In this document: in pieces, positions 1 through 10,940 of the stretch
Layout: every line of letters starts with the position of its first letter
How positions within the stretch are numbered: position 1 is the first letter of the stretch
DNA from: Mycoplasmopsis glycophila
Lineage (GTDB): Bacteria > Bacillota_I > Bacilli_A > Mycoplasmatales > Metamycoplasmataceae
Direction of reading: 5' to 3'
NCBI RefSeq assembly: GCF_900660605.1
Contig: NZ_LR215024.1
Coordinates: forward strand, 806,001-870,000
DNA length: 64,000 bases
Translations under genes and position numbers: made by a program
The notes under the pieces: model-generated
The model's input: the letters and a program-made list of their open reading frames with translations, nothing else
Told to the model about the DNA's origin: nothing
The model's database searches: none

Positions 1-575
1 TTGAAGTATTTGATGTATTTTCTGTTTCCGAACTAGCACTATTATGTGAACTTTCAGGGTTTGAATTTTCTTTATCTGCGTTAGTTTCATTATTTATTGT
101 TGAATTGGAACTAGTAATTTCGCTATCAGAAGAACTATAAGAACTTGAATTATTATTGGCTTCTATAGTTTCATTATTTGAATTATTAGTTTCTGAAGGC
201 TTTTCTGAAGGTTCAGATGTTTCATTATTAGTTTCTGTCTGTGTTTTAGTATCTTGATTTGCGTCTTCTTTGTTTTCGCTTTCATTATTTGAAACAGTTG
301 CAGAATCACTTGGTTCTAAATTAGTTGAATTGTCACTTTTTTTGTTTTCTGCTTCTTTATTTATCAATTGTTCATCTAAATTATTATTTAAGTCGTTTTC
401 TTTTGTGTCTAGATCATTATTTGCATTTTTAGGATTATCTGCTGTTTGATTATTTTTTTCTATTTCTTTTTGAGTTTGCGCTGTTTTGCTTGTTTTATCA
501 CAAGAAGCAGCTAAACCCAAAATAGAGGCAGATAAAGCAAAAAAGGATAAAATTTGTTTTAGTTTTTTAATCATT
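1..575 (-). CDS. Ser/Asn/Glu/Thr-rich lipoprotein (3' end outside window)
   Basis: The product starts MIKKLKQILSFFALSASILG followed by LAASC, a short basic-hydrophobic signal peptide with a lipobox whose Cys (residue 25) would be lipidated, so the protein should sit on the outer face of the membrane. The roughly 165 following residues are low complexity, almost entirely N, S, E, T, D and K with very few hydrophobic residues, as in stalk or linker regions of mycoplasma surface lipoproteins. The coding frame is open to the window edge, so any folded C-terminal domain is not visible. No function is recognised. A -10 box lies about 30 bases upstream. It is monocistronic as far as can be seen. Confidence 0.85.
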
Positions 576-604
576 TTAGCTCTTTTCTATTTTCTATATC
601 TTAA

Positions 605-610
605 ATTATA
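605..610 (-). promoter_or_regulatory. -10 box of the lipoprotein promoter
   Basis: The minus strand reads TATAAT here, 29 bases before the lipoprotein ATG. No good -35 box is visible at 16-18 bases further upstream, which is common in mycoplasma promoters. Confidence 0.5.
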
Positions 611-683
611 AACAAATCAAAATGCAAATAATAACAAAGCTCAAAATAATTCATAAAAAGTAAGTAAAAAAGGAAACAAAAAA

Positions 684-712
684 GGAAACGTCACGATAAA
701 AGTGACATTTCC
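684..712 (-). terminator. Terminator of the pgi-rsuA operon
   Basis: An 11-bp stem with one mismatch (GGAAACGTCAC / GTGACATTTCC) and a 7-base loop lies 38 bases past the rsuA stop. On the minus strand it is followed by a T-rich run. Confidence 0.7.
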
Positions 713-750
713 CATTGAAGTTCAAGTTTAAAAGATGAAAATTGCATAAA

Positions 751-1464
751 TTAAACTTTAGCATTTTTTAAAATTTCAATCTCTTGTTTGGTTAGTTCTC
801 GATATTCACCTACCTGAAGATTTAATTGATCAAGTTCTAATTTTCCAAAAGAGACTCTCTGTAGTTCTATAACTTCATTATCTACTTTTTGGAACATTCT
901 TTTAACTTGGTGAAATTTACCTTCGTTAATTGTTAAAAATGCTCTGTACTGATCAATAATTTCTAATTTAGCAGGCTTGGTTAATTTTTTTTCACCAATA
1001 TCGATACCTTGTTCAAATTGAGTGACCAAGTCAATTTTCAAAGGGTTTTTAGTATCTACTAAATATTTTTTAGAAATATGCTTATTTGGACTGAGTAGAT
1101 TGTGTGAAAAAGCTCCATCATTAGTCAAAAGAAGCAAACCAGTTGTATCTTTATCTAAACGACCGACAGTATGTAAGCCTTTAATATACCTATATTTAGG
1201 ATCTAAAAGTTCAAAGATAACATTATTTCACGAATCTTGATTTGCACAAATATAGTTTTTAGGCTTATTAATTACAAGGTACACAAATTGATCATTATAA
1301 ACTTCTTGGTTATTTATAAAAATCAAATCTTGACCTGTGTTTATTTTTAAGTTTTCAAGGATGCTTTGATTATTAATGCTAACCAAACCTTGTGAAATTA
1401 ATTTTTTGACTTCTTTTCGTGAATAATTTGTATTATTACTAACTAACTTTTCTAAATCAATCAT
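751..1464 (-). CDS. rsuA: 16S rRNA pseudouridine synthase, RsuA family
   Basis: This 237-aa protein has an N-terminal S4 RNA-binding region (about residues 1-60) and a pseudouridine synthase domain with the family motif GRLDKDTTGLLLLTNDG near residue 100; the Asp in GRLD is the catalytic nucleophile of the RsuA/RluB/E/F family. It would isomerise a specific uridine in rRNA. The member modifying 16S U516 is RsuA; the precise target cannot be decided from sequence alone (RluB-like alternatives exist), but length and the motif fit RsuA. One UGA is read as Trp after residue 78. It starts 9 bases after the pgi stop, so it is co-transcribed with pgi. Confidence 0.85.
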
Positions 1465-1473
1465 TTTCTAGAA

Positions 1474-2784
1474 TTATTTTTTTCCAAGTAAACTAAACAT
1501 ATTTTTCTTATATACTTCAACGCCTGGTTGGTTGAATGGATTTACACCTAATAAATATGCGCTCATTGCTAATGCACGTTCAAAGAAAATGAATAAAGCA
1601 CCTAATGTTTCTTCATCAAACTTATCGAATAATAAATGAAGGTTTGGCACTTTACCAACTTCAACATGGGCTTTCATTGTAGCTGCAAAAGCAACATTAT
1701 TCACAGAGTGTAAATCTTTACCATCTAGGTAACTTAATTTATCTAAATCTTGTGAGTCTGATTTAAATACGATGTTGTATTTTGGATTTTTAAGTGTTAA
1801 AACTGTTTCAAATAAAATTTTATTTCCATCTTGAATCATTTGCCCTAATGAGTGTAAATCAGTTGAGAAAAGTGAACTCATTGGTCAAATACCTTGTCCA
1901 TCTTTACCTTCTGATTCTGCAAAAAGTTGTTTTCATCACTCGGCAAAATATTGTAATTTTGGTTCATATGACACAAGCATTTCGGCTAAAAAGTTGTGTT
2001 CTGTATGTAAATAAAACCTAGTAACAGCATATGCATAAGCAGGGTTTTTAAGAATTAAATCAGAAGATAATTCTTTGTTTGTTAAGTTTGCTCCTTCTAG
2101 TACTCTTTTTGCATCAATTCCTGCACAAAGAAATGGGAAAAGACCAACTGCTGTTAAAACTGAAAATCTTCCACCAACATCATCTGGAACGATGAATTTT
2201 TCATATCCTTTTTGAGTAGCAAGTTCAAAAAGTACACCTTTAGCTTGATCTGTTGTAGCAGCAATAAGCTCACTTGCATTTGCTTCTTTAGACTCTAATA
2301 AGTTTCTAAATTCTCTAAAAGCAATTGAAGGTTCTAAAGTTGTTCCTGATTTTGAAATTACATTAATAGCAAACTTTTTATTTTTAACATATTCTAATTT
2401 TTCATATAAAGCTTCCGCAGAAATATCATTTCCGGCAAAAAGTAATTCCATTTTTGGTTTTTTAATTGAATAAGGACCATAAATAAAGTCGTAACCTGTT
2501 TTAGCCCCTAAATATGAACCACCAATTCCAACTACAACTACAACTTCTACACCAGCTTGTGCTCAGCTATCTGCTTTTTTCACCATTCTAGCAAATTCAT
2601 CTTTATCGTAGTCTTCTGGAAGGTTGTATCAACCTAGTCAATCTTTTTCTTCGACTGTTTTATTAACTAATGAATTGTGAATTTTTGTAACTCTTTCTTG
2701 AAGAGTACCAGCTAATTCATTAATGTTTGTTGTCTCTTGTGGGAATGCATTATCTAAATTCAATTCTAAATGTTTTAATTTCAT
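1474..2784 (-). CDS. pgi: Glucose-6-phosphate isomerase
   Basis: The 436-aa product catalyses interconversion of glucose-6-P and fructose-6-P in cytosolic glycolysis. Visible family marks are the sugar-phosphate loop GGSYLGA, the signature GGRFSVLTAVG, and the second signature in the C-terminal third (FFERALAMSAYLLGVNPFNQ). Length matches bacterial short-form Pgi. Several UGA codons read as Trp, including a tandem pair at about 1930-1940. The start follows an SD (AGGAG) six bases upstream. It heads a pgi-rsuA operon. It would receive glucose-6-P made by the sugar operon at 38-45 kb. Confidence 0.97.
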
Positions 2785-2838
2785 TTTTTCTCCTAATTAT
2801 TATTTGAGTTTTCTCTTATGATTTTTTAATTATTAATA

Positions 2839-2844
2839 ATTATA
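2839..2844 (-). promoter_or_regulatory. Probable -10 box of pgi
   Basis: The minus strand reads TATAAT 54 bases before the pgi start, in a very AT-rich stretch; the -35 box is not distinct. Confidence 0.4.
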
Positions 2845-2910
2845 ATTTATACATTTAATTTTATTAATAACTATTAATGAATTTTTGAATGAGCAAGATT
2901 AATATTTAAT

Positions 2911-2939
2911 TTCATCTATTAACTCAAAATATAGATGAA
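2911..2939 (+). other. 9-bp inverted repeat upstream of the small + strand gene
   Basis: TTCATCTAT and ATAGATGAA form a perfect 9-bp stem with an 11-base loop, just upstream of the promoter at 2947-2975. It could be a factor-binding site or a terminator-like structure between divergent units; the role is unknown. Confidence 0.5.
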
Positions 2940-2946
2940 CTAGAGC

Positions 2947-2975
2947 TTGTATTTATACTTTTTTTGTTCTACACT
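2947..2975 (+). promoter_or_regulatory. Candidate promoter of the small membrane-peptide gene
   Basis: TTGTAT and TACACT are separated by exactly 17 bases, giving a predicted start near 2982. The transcript would open with a hairpin (GTTAG 2998-3002 / CTAAC 3019-3023) placed directly in front of the Shine-Dalgarno sequence. Confidence 0.5.
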
Positions 2976-3039
2976 GCTTTTTTCTTATTTATTTAATGTT
3001 AGGAGACTCTGAAGTTTTCTAACTGGAAAGGAGGGAAAC

Positions 3040-3141
3040 GTGTGTAAAAAATTTTTTTTGAAAGAAAGGAATATGAATATTAAGTTATTTTTAATTCTCT
3101 TAATTTTGCTAGTTATACTAGCTATTTTGAGAACCAAATAA
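3040..3141 (+). CDS. Putative 33-aa single-span membrane peptide
   Basis: A GTG start follows a very strong SD (AAAGGAGGG, 5-base spacing). The predicted peptide has a short basic head (about residues 2-10), then a continuous hydrophobic span of L, I and V (about residues 15-29), and ends RTK. An in-frame ATG at 3073 has its own SD-like AAAGGAA and would give a 22-aa form. The unit is bounded by a promoter at 2947-2975 and a terminator at 3172-3202. I do not recognise the family. Shape and size recall small membrane peptides, including type I toxin-like ones, but there is no direct evidence of function. A 9-base segment at 3156-3164 is perfectly complementary to the SD at 3026-3034. Confidence 0.5.
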   Translation: MCKKFFLKERNMNIKLFLILLILLVILAILRTK

Positions 3142-3171
3142 TTTAAATCATATTTCCTCCTTTCGAAAAGG

Positions 3172-3202
3172 AAAAAACACCTTCCGGCAGAAGGTGTTTT
3201 TC
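3172..3202. terminator. Strong intrinsic terminator (bidirectional)
   Basis: AAACACCTTC and GAAGGTGTTT form a perfect 10-bp stem around the loop CGGCA, with T runs on both strands. It ends the small + strand transcript. On the minus strand it lies 240 bases beyond dnaK. From 3203 to 3444 I see only weak hairpins, one near 3360-3384 possibly ending the dnaK transcript. Confidence 0.85.
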
Positions 3203-3444
3203 TATGGAAATGAGTTTAACATGTGTAAAAATTTCATATAAATTATACCTTTTTTAAAAGGTTCTTTTAAAAATAAATAACCTATAAAAGCTTAATTTTG
3301 AAAATTAGTTAAAAATGGAAATAAAAAGATGAAACAAATGAACAGCTTAAAAATAACAGCACATAGAAAAAATAGTTTCTTGTGTTAAAAAACCAGAACA
3401 TAAGAGAAGCATAACTTTCTTACGTCCTAGTTTTAGTTTTGATA

Positions 3445-5253
<1,809 letters not shown>

Positions 5254-5321
5254 CTAAATAAGATATATAAATAAGTTATAAGTTAAAAACTTTATTAAAT
5301 TTTTATTATTTTGATAATTTA

Positions 5322-5327
5322 ATTATA
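5322..5327 (-). promoter_or_regulatory. -10 box of dnaK
   Basis: The minus strand reads TATAAT 77 bases upstream of the dnaK ATG. The -35 region falls inside the adjacent CIRCE-like repeat, so bound HrcA would block RNA polymerase. Confidence 0.6.
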
Positions 5328-5336
5328 TCATACTTT

Positions 5337-5363
5337 TTAGCAATCAAATCATTTAATTGCTAA
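5337..5363 (-). promoter_or_regulatory. Variant CIRCE operator of dnaK
   Basis: TTAGCAATC-N9-AATTGCTAA has the exact 9-9-9 layout of the HrcA operator (consensus TTAGCACTC-N9-GAGTGCTAA). Both outer arms are kept and the inner positions differ. It overlaps the -35 region of the dnaK promoter. Confidence 0.75.
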
Positions 5364-5372
5364 ATTTTTAAA

Positions 5373-6191
5373 TTATTTTTTATTTACTATCACTGATGCA
5401 GGTTTAACTACCCTATCTTCAATCATGATTCCTGGTTTAACGACTTTTGTAATTATGTTATTTTCAAAATCAGTAAGTGTAGAAAAATCAATTGCTTGTT
5501 CTTTGTGTGCATCAAACTCTTGACCAACTTGAGGTAAAATCAAACTAACTCCATGATCATTTAAAACTTGTTCAAATTGTTGAGATACAATGTTAAAACC
5601 ATAGCAATAGTTTTTAACTTGGATGTTGTCAGAGTTTTCTCCTGCTTGAACTGCCATTTTAAAGTTGTTGAATGGAGTTTCAAAATCTTCCATAAATTTT
5701 AATAAAGCAAACTTTTTGGCTTGTGCAAGTTCATTTTTATTTTTTTCTTCTAGTTCTTTTCTAAATTGAGCGATTTGTTCATTAGCTTTATTAGATAGTT
5801 CACTTGCTTTTTCTTTAAAAGTATATTCAAGTACTTTAATTTCGTTTTCTTTAAGTGATAATTTGTGTTCAAGCTCTTTGATTTTTGCTAAATTTTCCGA
5901 TTCATTTCCTTTAAAGTTTTCTTGCTCAATAATTTCAATATTATCCATGATTACAAGTGCACTTTTTCTTCTGAATTCTTCAATTGGATAATCTTTTGCA
6001 AAAGAAAATTTAACTTCTAAAGTTTTTTTGATTTTACGATTAACTATTTTTTCATCAAAAAAAGGTAAATATTCTTCTTTTCCTATTGTGATTTCACGAT
6101 AACCTGAATAATTGTCTTGTTTTTGATCTTCAACATAAAGTTTGAATTCACCTTTTAAAATATTATTGTCTTTTATCTTAATTGCTTTCAT
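5373..6191 (-). CDS. grpE: GrpE nucleotide exchange factor with trigger-factor-like N-terminal domain
   Basis: The C-terminal half (about residues 155-272) is GrpE: a helical head segment with LKFMEDFETPFNNFKMAV and a beta domain ending VVKPASVIVNKK, like the usual GrpE tail. A coiled coil (about 95-155) precedes it. GrpE releases ADP from DnaK. At 272 aa it is well above the common 180-200. The extra N-terminal part contains ITIGKEEYLPFFDEKIVNRK followed by a VKFSFAKDYPIEEF-like stretch. This resembles the end of the FKBP-like PPIase domain of trigger factor, where a glycine-F/phe 'IPGFEEQL' loop and a 'FPEDY' segment occur. It starts one base after the hrcA stop. UGA use: none. Confidence 0.9.
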   Translation of the reverse strand: MKAIKIKDNNILKGEFKLYVEDQKQDNYSGYREITIGKEEYLPFFDEKIVNRKIKKTLEVKFSFAKDYPIEEFRRKSALVIMDNIEIIEQENFKGNESENLAKIKELEHKLSLKENEIKVLEYTFKEKASELSNKANEQIAQFRKELEEKNKNELAQAKKFALLKFMEDFETPFNNFKMAVQAGENSDNIQVKNYCYGFNIVSQQFEQVLNDHGVSLILPQVGQEFDAHKEQAIDFSTLTDFENNIITKVVKPGIMIEDRVVKPASVIVNKK

Positions 6192-6192
6192 A

Positions 6193-7191
6193 TTACTCCT
6201 TTTTATTCTTTAATAATTTTTCTAAAACATTTAAAACTGCTCTCATATTATTAAAATTGGAATTTTGCGAACCAACTACAGAAATTTCAGTAATTTTATC
6301 ACCTGCATCAATTCTTTTTGACATATATGCACCAGAATCAGTGATCGAAATTTTGATTCTTTCTTCGTTTTCTAATTCATTTTCAATGTGTTCTCAAACA
6401 GAATAGTTTTCAATTAATTCAATCATGTTTGAAAGACTTTCACGATTGATTTTACTGCTTAAAATAATATTTTTCTTTCCGTAAACATTCTTTTGGACAA
6501 AATTGTTATTAAAAATATTGTTAACAAAATTTTCAATAATTTTTTGGTAATTTTTAACAGCTTGGGATAAAACATCTTTAAGCTCATTAACACGATGTGT
6601 AAGTCTTGAAACAGGTTCATCAATTAAATGTTCTTTAAAAATACGGACAGCAACTTTTAAATCATTAATATTAATTTCTTCAGGATCAAATTTTAAGATT
6701 TTAGAAAAAACTTCACCTGTTGAAATCACAATTACAATGGTCGCTGAAAAATCGCTAATTGGTACAATATCGATCCCTTTTAAAAGAGAGTTGTGATTAT
6801 ATGAAGTTGTAACTAAAGTCAGTCCAGTTGCATCAGAGATTATTTTAGCTGCTGATTCAATTGTAGTATCAATCTTTTCTTCTTTATCTTTAAAAATTTG
6901 ACTTAATTGTTTCATAAGTTGTTCTTCACAAGAATCAGCTAAATAATTAGCATAATAATTTAAACCATTAGCTGTTGGTATTCTCCCACTTGAAGAGTGA
7001 CATTTTTCTAAATATCCCATCTTTTCTAAATCGTTCATTAAATAACGAATTTTAGCTGATGAAAAAGTAATTTGTTCTGGATATTTTTGTAATAGTAAAG
7101 AACTACTAATTGCTTTTGGTTCCTCAATGTATAAGGAAACAATATGTTTCAAAATAAATTCATATTTATTGTCTAGTTTTCTTGAATTCAT
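6193..7191 (-). CDS. hrcA: Heat-inducible transcription repressor HrcA
   Basis: The 332-aa protein has an N-terminal winged-helix region, with the typical VSSKTIRYLM-like helix seen as TFSSAKIRYLMNDLEKMGYL followed by HSSSGRIPTANGLNYY, a strong HrcA signature. The remainder is the GAF-like dimerisation region. HrcA binds CIRCE and represses chaperone genes when folded with GroE help. The last 66 residues lie past a UGA read as Trp. Its own promoter carries a CIRCE-like element at 7222-7248, implying autoregulation. The stop is one base before the grpE ATG. Confidence 0.95.
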
Positions 7192-7198
7192 ATTAAAA

Positions 7199-7207
7199 AT
7201 TATAGCA
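7199..7207 (-). promoter_or_regulatory. Extended -10 promoter of hrcA (leaderless)
   Basis: The minus strand reads TGCTATAAT, an extended -10 element, only 7 bases from the hrcA ATG. The mRNA would start at or next to the start codon, that is, without a leader or SD. Confidence 0.65.
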
Positions 7208-7221
7208 CTAAAAAGTCAAAA

Positions 7222-7248
7222 TTAGCAAATAAAATTCTTTTCTGCTAA
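7222..7248 (-). promoter_or_regulatory. Variant CIRCE operator of hrcA-grpE
   Basis: TTAGCAAAT-N9-TTCTGCTAA keeps the 27-bp CIRCE layout and both outer TTAGCA/TGCTAA arms. It lies immediately upstream of the hrcA -10 box, and 46 bases from the start of the divergent ABC transporter promoter. Confidence 0.7.
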
Positions 7249-7293
7249 ATCTTGATTGAGCATCTTTTTTGTTTAGCCCTAAATTAATTTATT

Positions 7294-7299
7294 TATAAT
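7294..7299 (+). promoter_or_regulatory. -10 box of the ABC exporter operon (near-leaderless)
   Basis: TATAAT ends 6 bases before the ATG at 7306, so transcription probably starts at the start codon. The region 7192-7305 is a divergent promoter shared with hrcA. Confidence 0.6.
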
Positions 7300-7305
7300 T
7301 TCTCT

Positions 7306-9081
7306 ATGTTTAAAATTTTCAAATTATTACCAACAACCACGAGGTTTAGAATCTTGCTTTGTGCATTAATTTCAATTATGCCGAGCTTTTTTGAGATGTT
7401 TATTCCTCAGTTTGTTAAACAATTTATTGTAATGAGTGATAGAACACAAGAAATAACCGTTGTAAAGCTCTTTCATTGACAAATATTACCTCCGCAAGGA
7501 CTTACTGTCTACCAATTTTTAATTATTTTGGTAATCGGATGTAGCCTTGCTAATTTAGTTTTATGAATCATTTCTTTAAGACTTTCTGAATATACAATTA
7601 GTCATATTAGACACTTAATCAGAATGCAATTATTTAAAAAGATCATTAATTTAAGCAAAGACAACATTAATGAACTTTCACATGCAAGTATTATTACTTA
7701 TTTTGGAAATGATATTAATAAAATAAATGGTGGATTTTTTGTTCTTTGTCGTTCGCTTTTAAATGGAACTTTCTTAATAGTTTGAGGACTAGTTTTTTCA
7801 CTTAATCTTGATCTTAATCTTTCAATAGCAATTTTTATTAATATTCCTGTTGTCATAATTGGTTCACTTTTTGCAATCAAATTTCTTTTCCCTTCATTTA
7901 GAAAAGAAAATTGAATTTTAGATAAACTTAACGAAAAAGCAAAACAAGATATTAATGGAATTGAGCTTATTAAAACTTACAATTTAGAAAATTACCGTTA
8001 TAAGCTTTATAATGAAGAAAACGAAAATCTCTTAAAATTAAATCTTAAAGTGACTAAAACAAGCTCAATTGCTTGACCTGTAATTCATACTTTTGTCGCT
8101 TTTGGTAACATTTTAGTCTTTCTTATTTTTGGTTTTCTAGCTAAAAATTACACAAATGCCAACATTCAAGAAAAAGTTGGTAACTTGTACCAATTCCTTG
8201 CTTATTTAGGTTTAATTTCATCTGGAATTTTTCAAGTATGTTTTGAATCAAATAAACTTTTTAGAGCTCGTTTTAGCGCTAAAAGAATTTATGAAGTTTT
8301 ACAAATGGAAAGTATTATTCCTGAAGTTACAAACGATAACAAACCAACAGAGTGAAATATTGAATTCAAAAATGTGTCATATAGATATAAAAATAACGAA
8401 ACTCAAAATGCATTACAAAATGTTTCATTCAAAATTCCAAATAGCTCATCAGTTGGAATCATTGGAACTACCGGAAGTGGAAAAAGTACAATAGTTAATT
8501 TATTAACTAAAGAAATTCTTCCAACCCAAGGAGAAATCTTAATTAACAATTTAAATCTCAACGAAATTGATAGCGCTCATCTTAGACAAAATATTTCAGC
8601 AATTTGACAAAAAAATATGTTGTTAAGTGGTTCAATCAAAGAAAATTTAGTTTTTACCCACGAAAATGCTAATGATGCCGAAATTGATGAAGTAATTAAT
8701 ATAGCTCAAGCTAACTTTATCAAAGATTATCCTGATAAATATGAACAAATCATCGGTCAACACGGAATTAATTTAAGTGGTGGTCAAAAACAAAGAATTT
8801 CAATTGCTCAAGGGCTAATTAAAAAACCAAATGTTTTAATTTTAGATGATTCAACTAGCGCTCTTGATAATAAAACTGACAAAAACTTGCAAGACCAAAT
8901 TAAAAGCAAATTAAAAGACACAACACTAATTATTATTTCACAAAGAATACGTACAATCCAAAACCTAGATCAAATTATTGTGCTTGATCAAGGTCAAATT
9001 GTAGGAAATGGAAGCCACCAAGAGCTACTGGCAAATAATACTTACTACCAAAAATTATTCGAAAGTCAAAAGGAGAAATAA
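7306..9081 (+). CDS. ABC exporter half-transporter, subunit with degenerate catalytic site
   Basis: The 591-aa protein fuses a six-helix membrane domain (about residues 1-330) to an ATPase domain: Walker A GTTGSGKST (387-395), signature LSGGQ (490-494), Walker B VLILDDS (510-516) and an H-loop region near IISQRIRT, where the usual His is replaced by Gln. The residue after the Walker B Asp is Asp rather than the catalytic Glu, and with the Gln at the H-loop this marks the degenerate partner of heterodimeric exporters of the LmrCD/TM287-288 type. The next gene encodes the partner. The substrate is unknown; drugs or lipids are typical for the family. UGA codons read as Trp occur throughout the membrane part. 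Confidence 0.92.
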
Positions 9082-9082
9082 A

Positions 9083-10912
9083 ATGAGAATGCGAATTTCT
9101 ACGCAACAACAAAAAGTATCACTCAAGCAACTAAAAGAGATTTTTTCAATTGTTCCGCTTGGTAAATGAAACTGATTTTTCTTGGTTCTATTTATTTTAT
9201 CTATGGCTGGAATTGGTAGCTTAATCTCTTGATATATTGGATATTTGGTTGGTACATTCTTTAATAGCGAAAATTTCAAACCAGCTTGAGAAACTAGAAT
9301 GCATTTTTATTTTCTTTTGGTTGTAATTCTTTTTGCTTTTTATGTTTTTGAAAAAGTAATTTCAATTTTTAATAATTTAATGCTTGCCAGTGCATTTAAC
9401 CGCTATGCAAAAAATATGCGTGATATGCTTTATCTTAAGTTCCAAAATTTACCAATGAACTTTTTCGAGAATGAAAAAACTGGTGACTTGATGGCAGCAA
9501 TTGTAAACGATACTGAAAACTTGTCAAATGCTTTATCAAGCATTGTTTCCAACATTTTGAGTGTTATTTTTACATTTGTCTTAAATGCAACTTTAATGTT
9601 TATTTATGCTCCTCTTTTAGGTTTAATTTCAATTATTTTAGTTCCACTTACAGGAGCAATATTCATATATATTACATCTAAAACTAAAAAATACTTTAGA
9701 AAAGCTCAAGATGCTTTTGGTGAATATAATGGTTACATTGAAGAAATTTTGGATGCTCTACCTAATGTTAGAATTCATCAAAAACAAGATTTAGTTTACA
9801 AAAAATTCGAAAAAGTAAGTCTTAACGAAAGAAACGCAGGGCGTAAATCAGTGCTTTTTTGACACATTTTATTCCCTTCATATAACTTTATTAATATTCT
9901 TAACCAACTTATAATTGTGTCTTTAAGTACTTATTTCTTCCTAAACCAGATTCCAACATACGGAATTAAACCCCTTGATTTTGGTATTATTACTTCATTT
10001 TCAATGTATATTGCTTCCTTAACTAATCAAATTATGACTGTAATTAGTTTCTCAAACACCTTGCAAAACGGTTTAGCATCTTGAGATCGGATCAAAAGAA
10101 TTTTAGAAGCTCCTGATAATACTTATCAAAATAAACTTGGAAAATTAGCTTTCCAAAAAGGTGAAATCAAGTTTGAAAATGTTAACTTCCATTACCCTAA
10201 TGTGCCTGATAAATTAATTTTAGATAATATTAACTTTAACATTCCAGCTCAAACTTCATTAGCATTAGTTGGACATACTGGAAGTGGAAAAACTACAATT
10301 TCAAAACTACTTGCAAAGTTTTATGAACCAACAAGCGGAAAGATTACAATTGACAAGCAAGACTCACAAACAATTAGCGAAAAATCATGACGTGACTCAA
10401 TTGCGATCATCTCACAAGATACTTTCCTTTTTGAAGACACAATTTGAAACAATCTTAAAATGGTTAACGAACACCTTTCAGATGAGAAAATTTTAGAAAT
10501 TTGTAAAATAACCCAAATTGATAGTTTTATTCAAAAAATGCCTGAAAAATACAACACAATGCTAGTTAATAATGGGCGCAACATTTCAGAAGGACAAAGA
10601 CAGCTGTTAGCAATCACACGTGCTTTAATTTCCGAAAGACCTATTATTATAATGGATGAGGCAACATCAAATATCGATACAATTACCGAAAATCTCATTC
10701 AAGAATCATTTAAATATTTAAATGATCAAAAAACAGTAGTTATTATTGCGCACCGTTTAAGCACTATTATTAATTCGGATCAGATTCTTCTTTTAGAAAA
10801 TGGAAAAATTGTTGAAAGGGGAAATCACAAAGAACTAATGCAAAACAAAGAAGGTAAATACTTCAAACTTTACAATTCAATTTTAGAAAGCGACAAACAA
10901 ATTCTCGAATAA
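9083..10912 (+). CDS. ABC exporter half-transporter, catalytic subunit
   Basis: The 609-aa protein has an ABC exporter membrane domain (about residues 1-345) and ATPase domain: Walker A GHTGSGKTT (397-405), signature ISEGQ (501-505), Walker B IIIMDEA (521-527) with the catalytic Glu, and IIAHRLST with the switch His. The non-canonical ISEGQ signature pairs with the degenerate Walker site of the upstream protein; together they give one working and one impaired ATP site, the known pattern of heterodimeric exporters. It begins one base after the upstream stop, with SD AGGAG inside the end of the previous gene. Confidence 0.93.
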
Positions 10913-10926
10913 ACCCAAAAACATAT

Positions 10927-10934
10927 GTTATAGT
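10927..10934 (+). promoter_or_regulatory. Candidate extended -10 promoter of a small RNA
   Basis: TGTTATAGT-like sequence (TG-N-TATAGT) lies 15 bases after the ABC exporter stop. It would start a transcript near 10941. Confidence 0.35.
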
Positions 10935-10940
10935 GATATT

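Noticed and set aside
1-540. Possible tandem repeat array in the S/N/E/T lipoprotein
   Set aside because: Short motifs recur by composition but no fixed-length repeat unit is found.
3246-3262. Palindrome ACCTTTT-TTAAAAGGT after the small + strand gene
   Set aside because: AT-rich, without flanking U run or gene context; likely chance.
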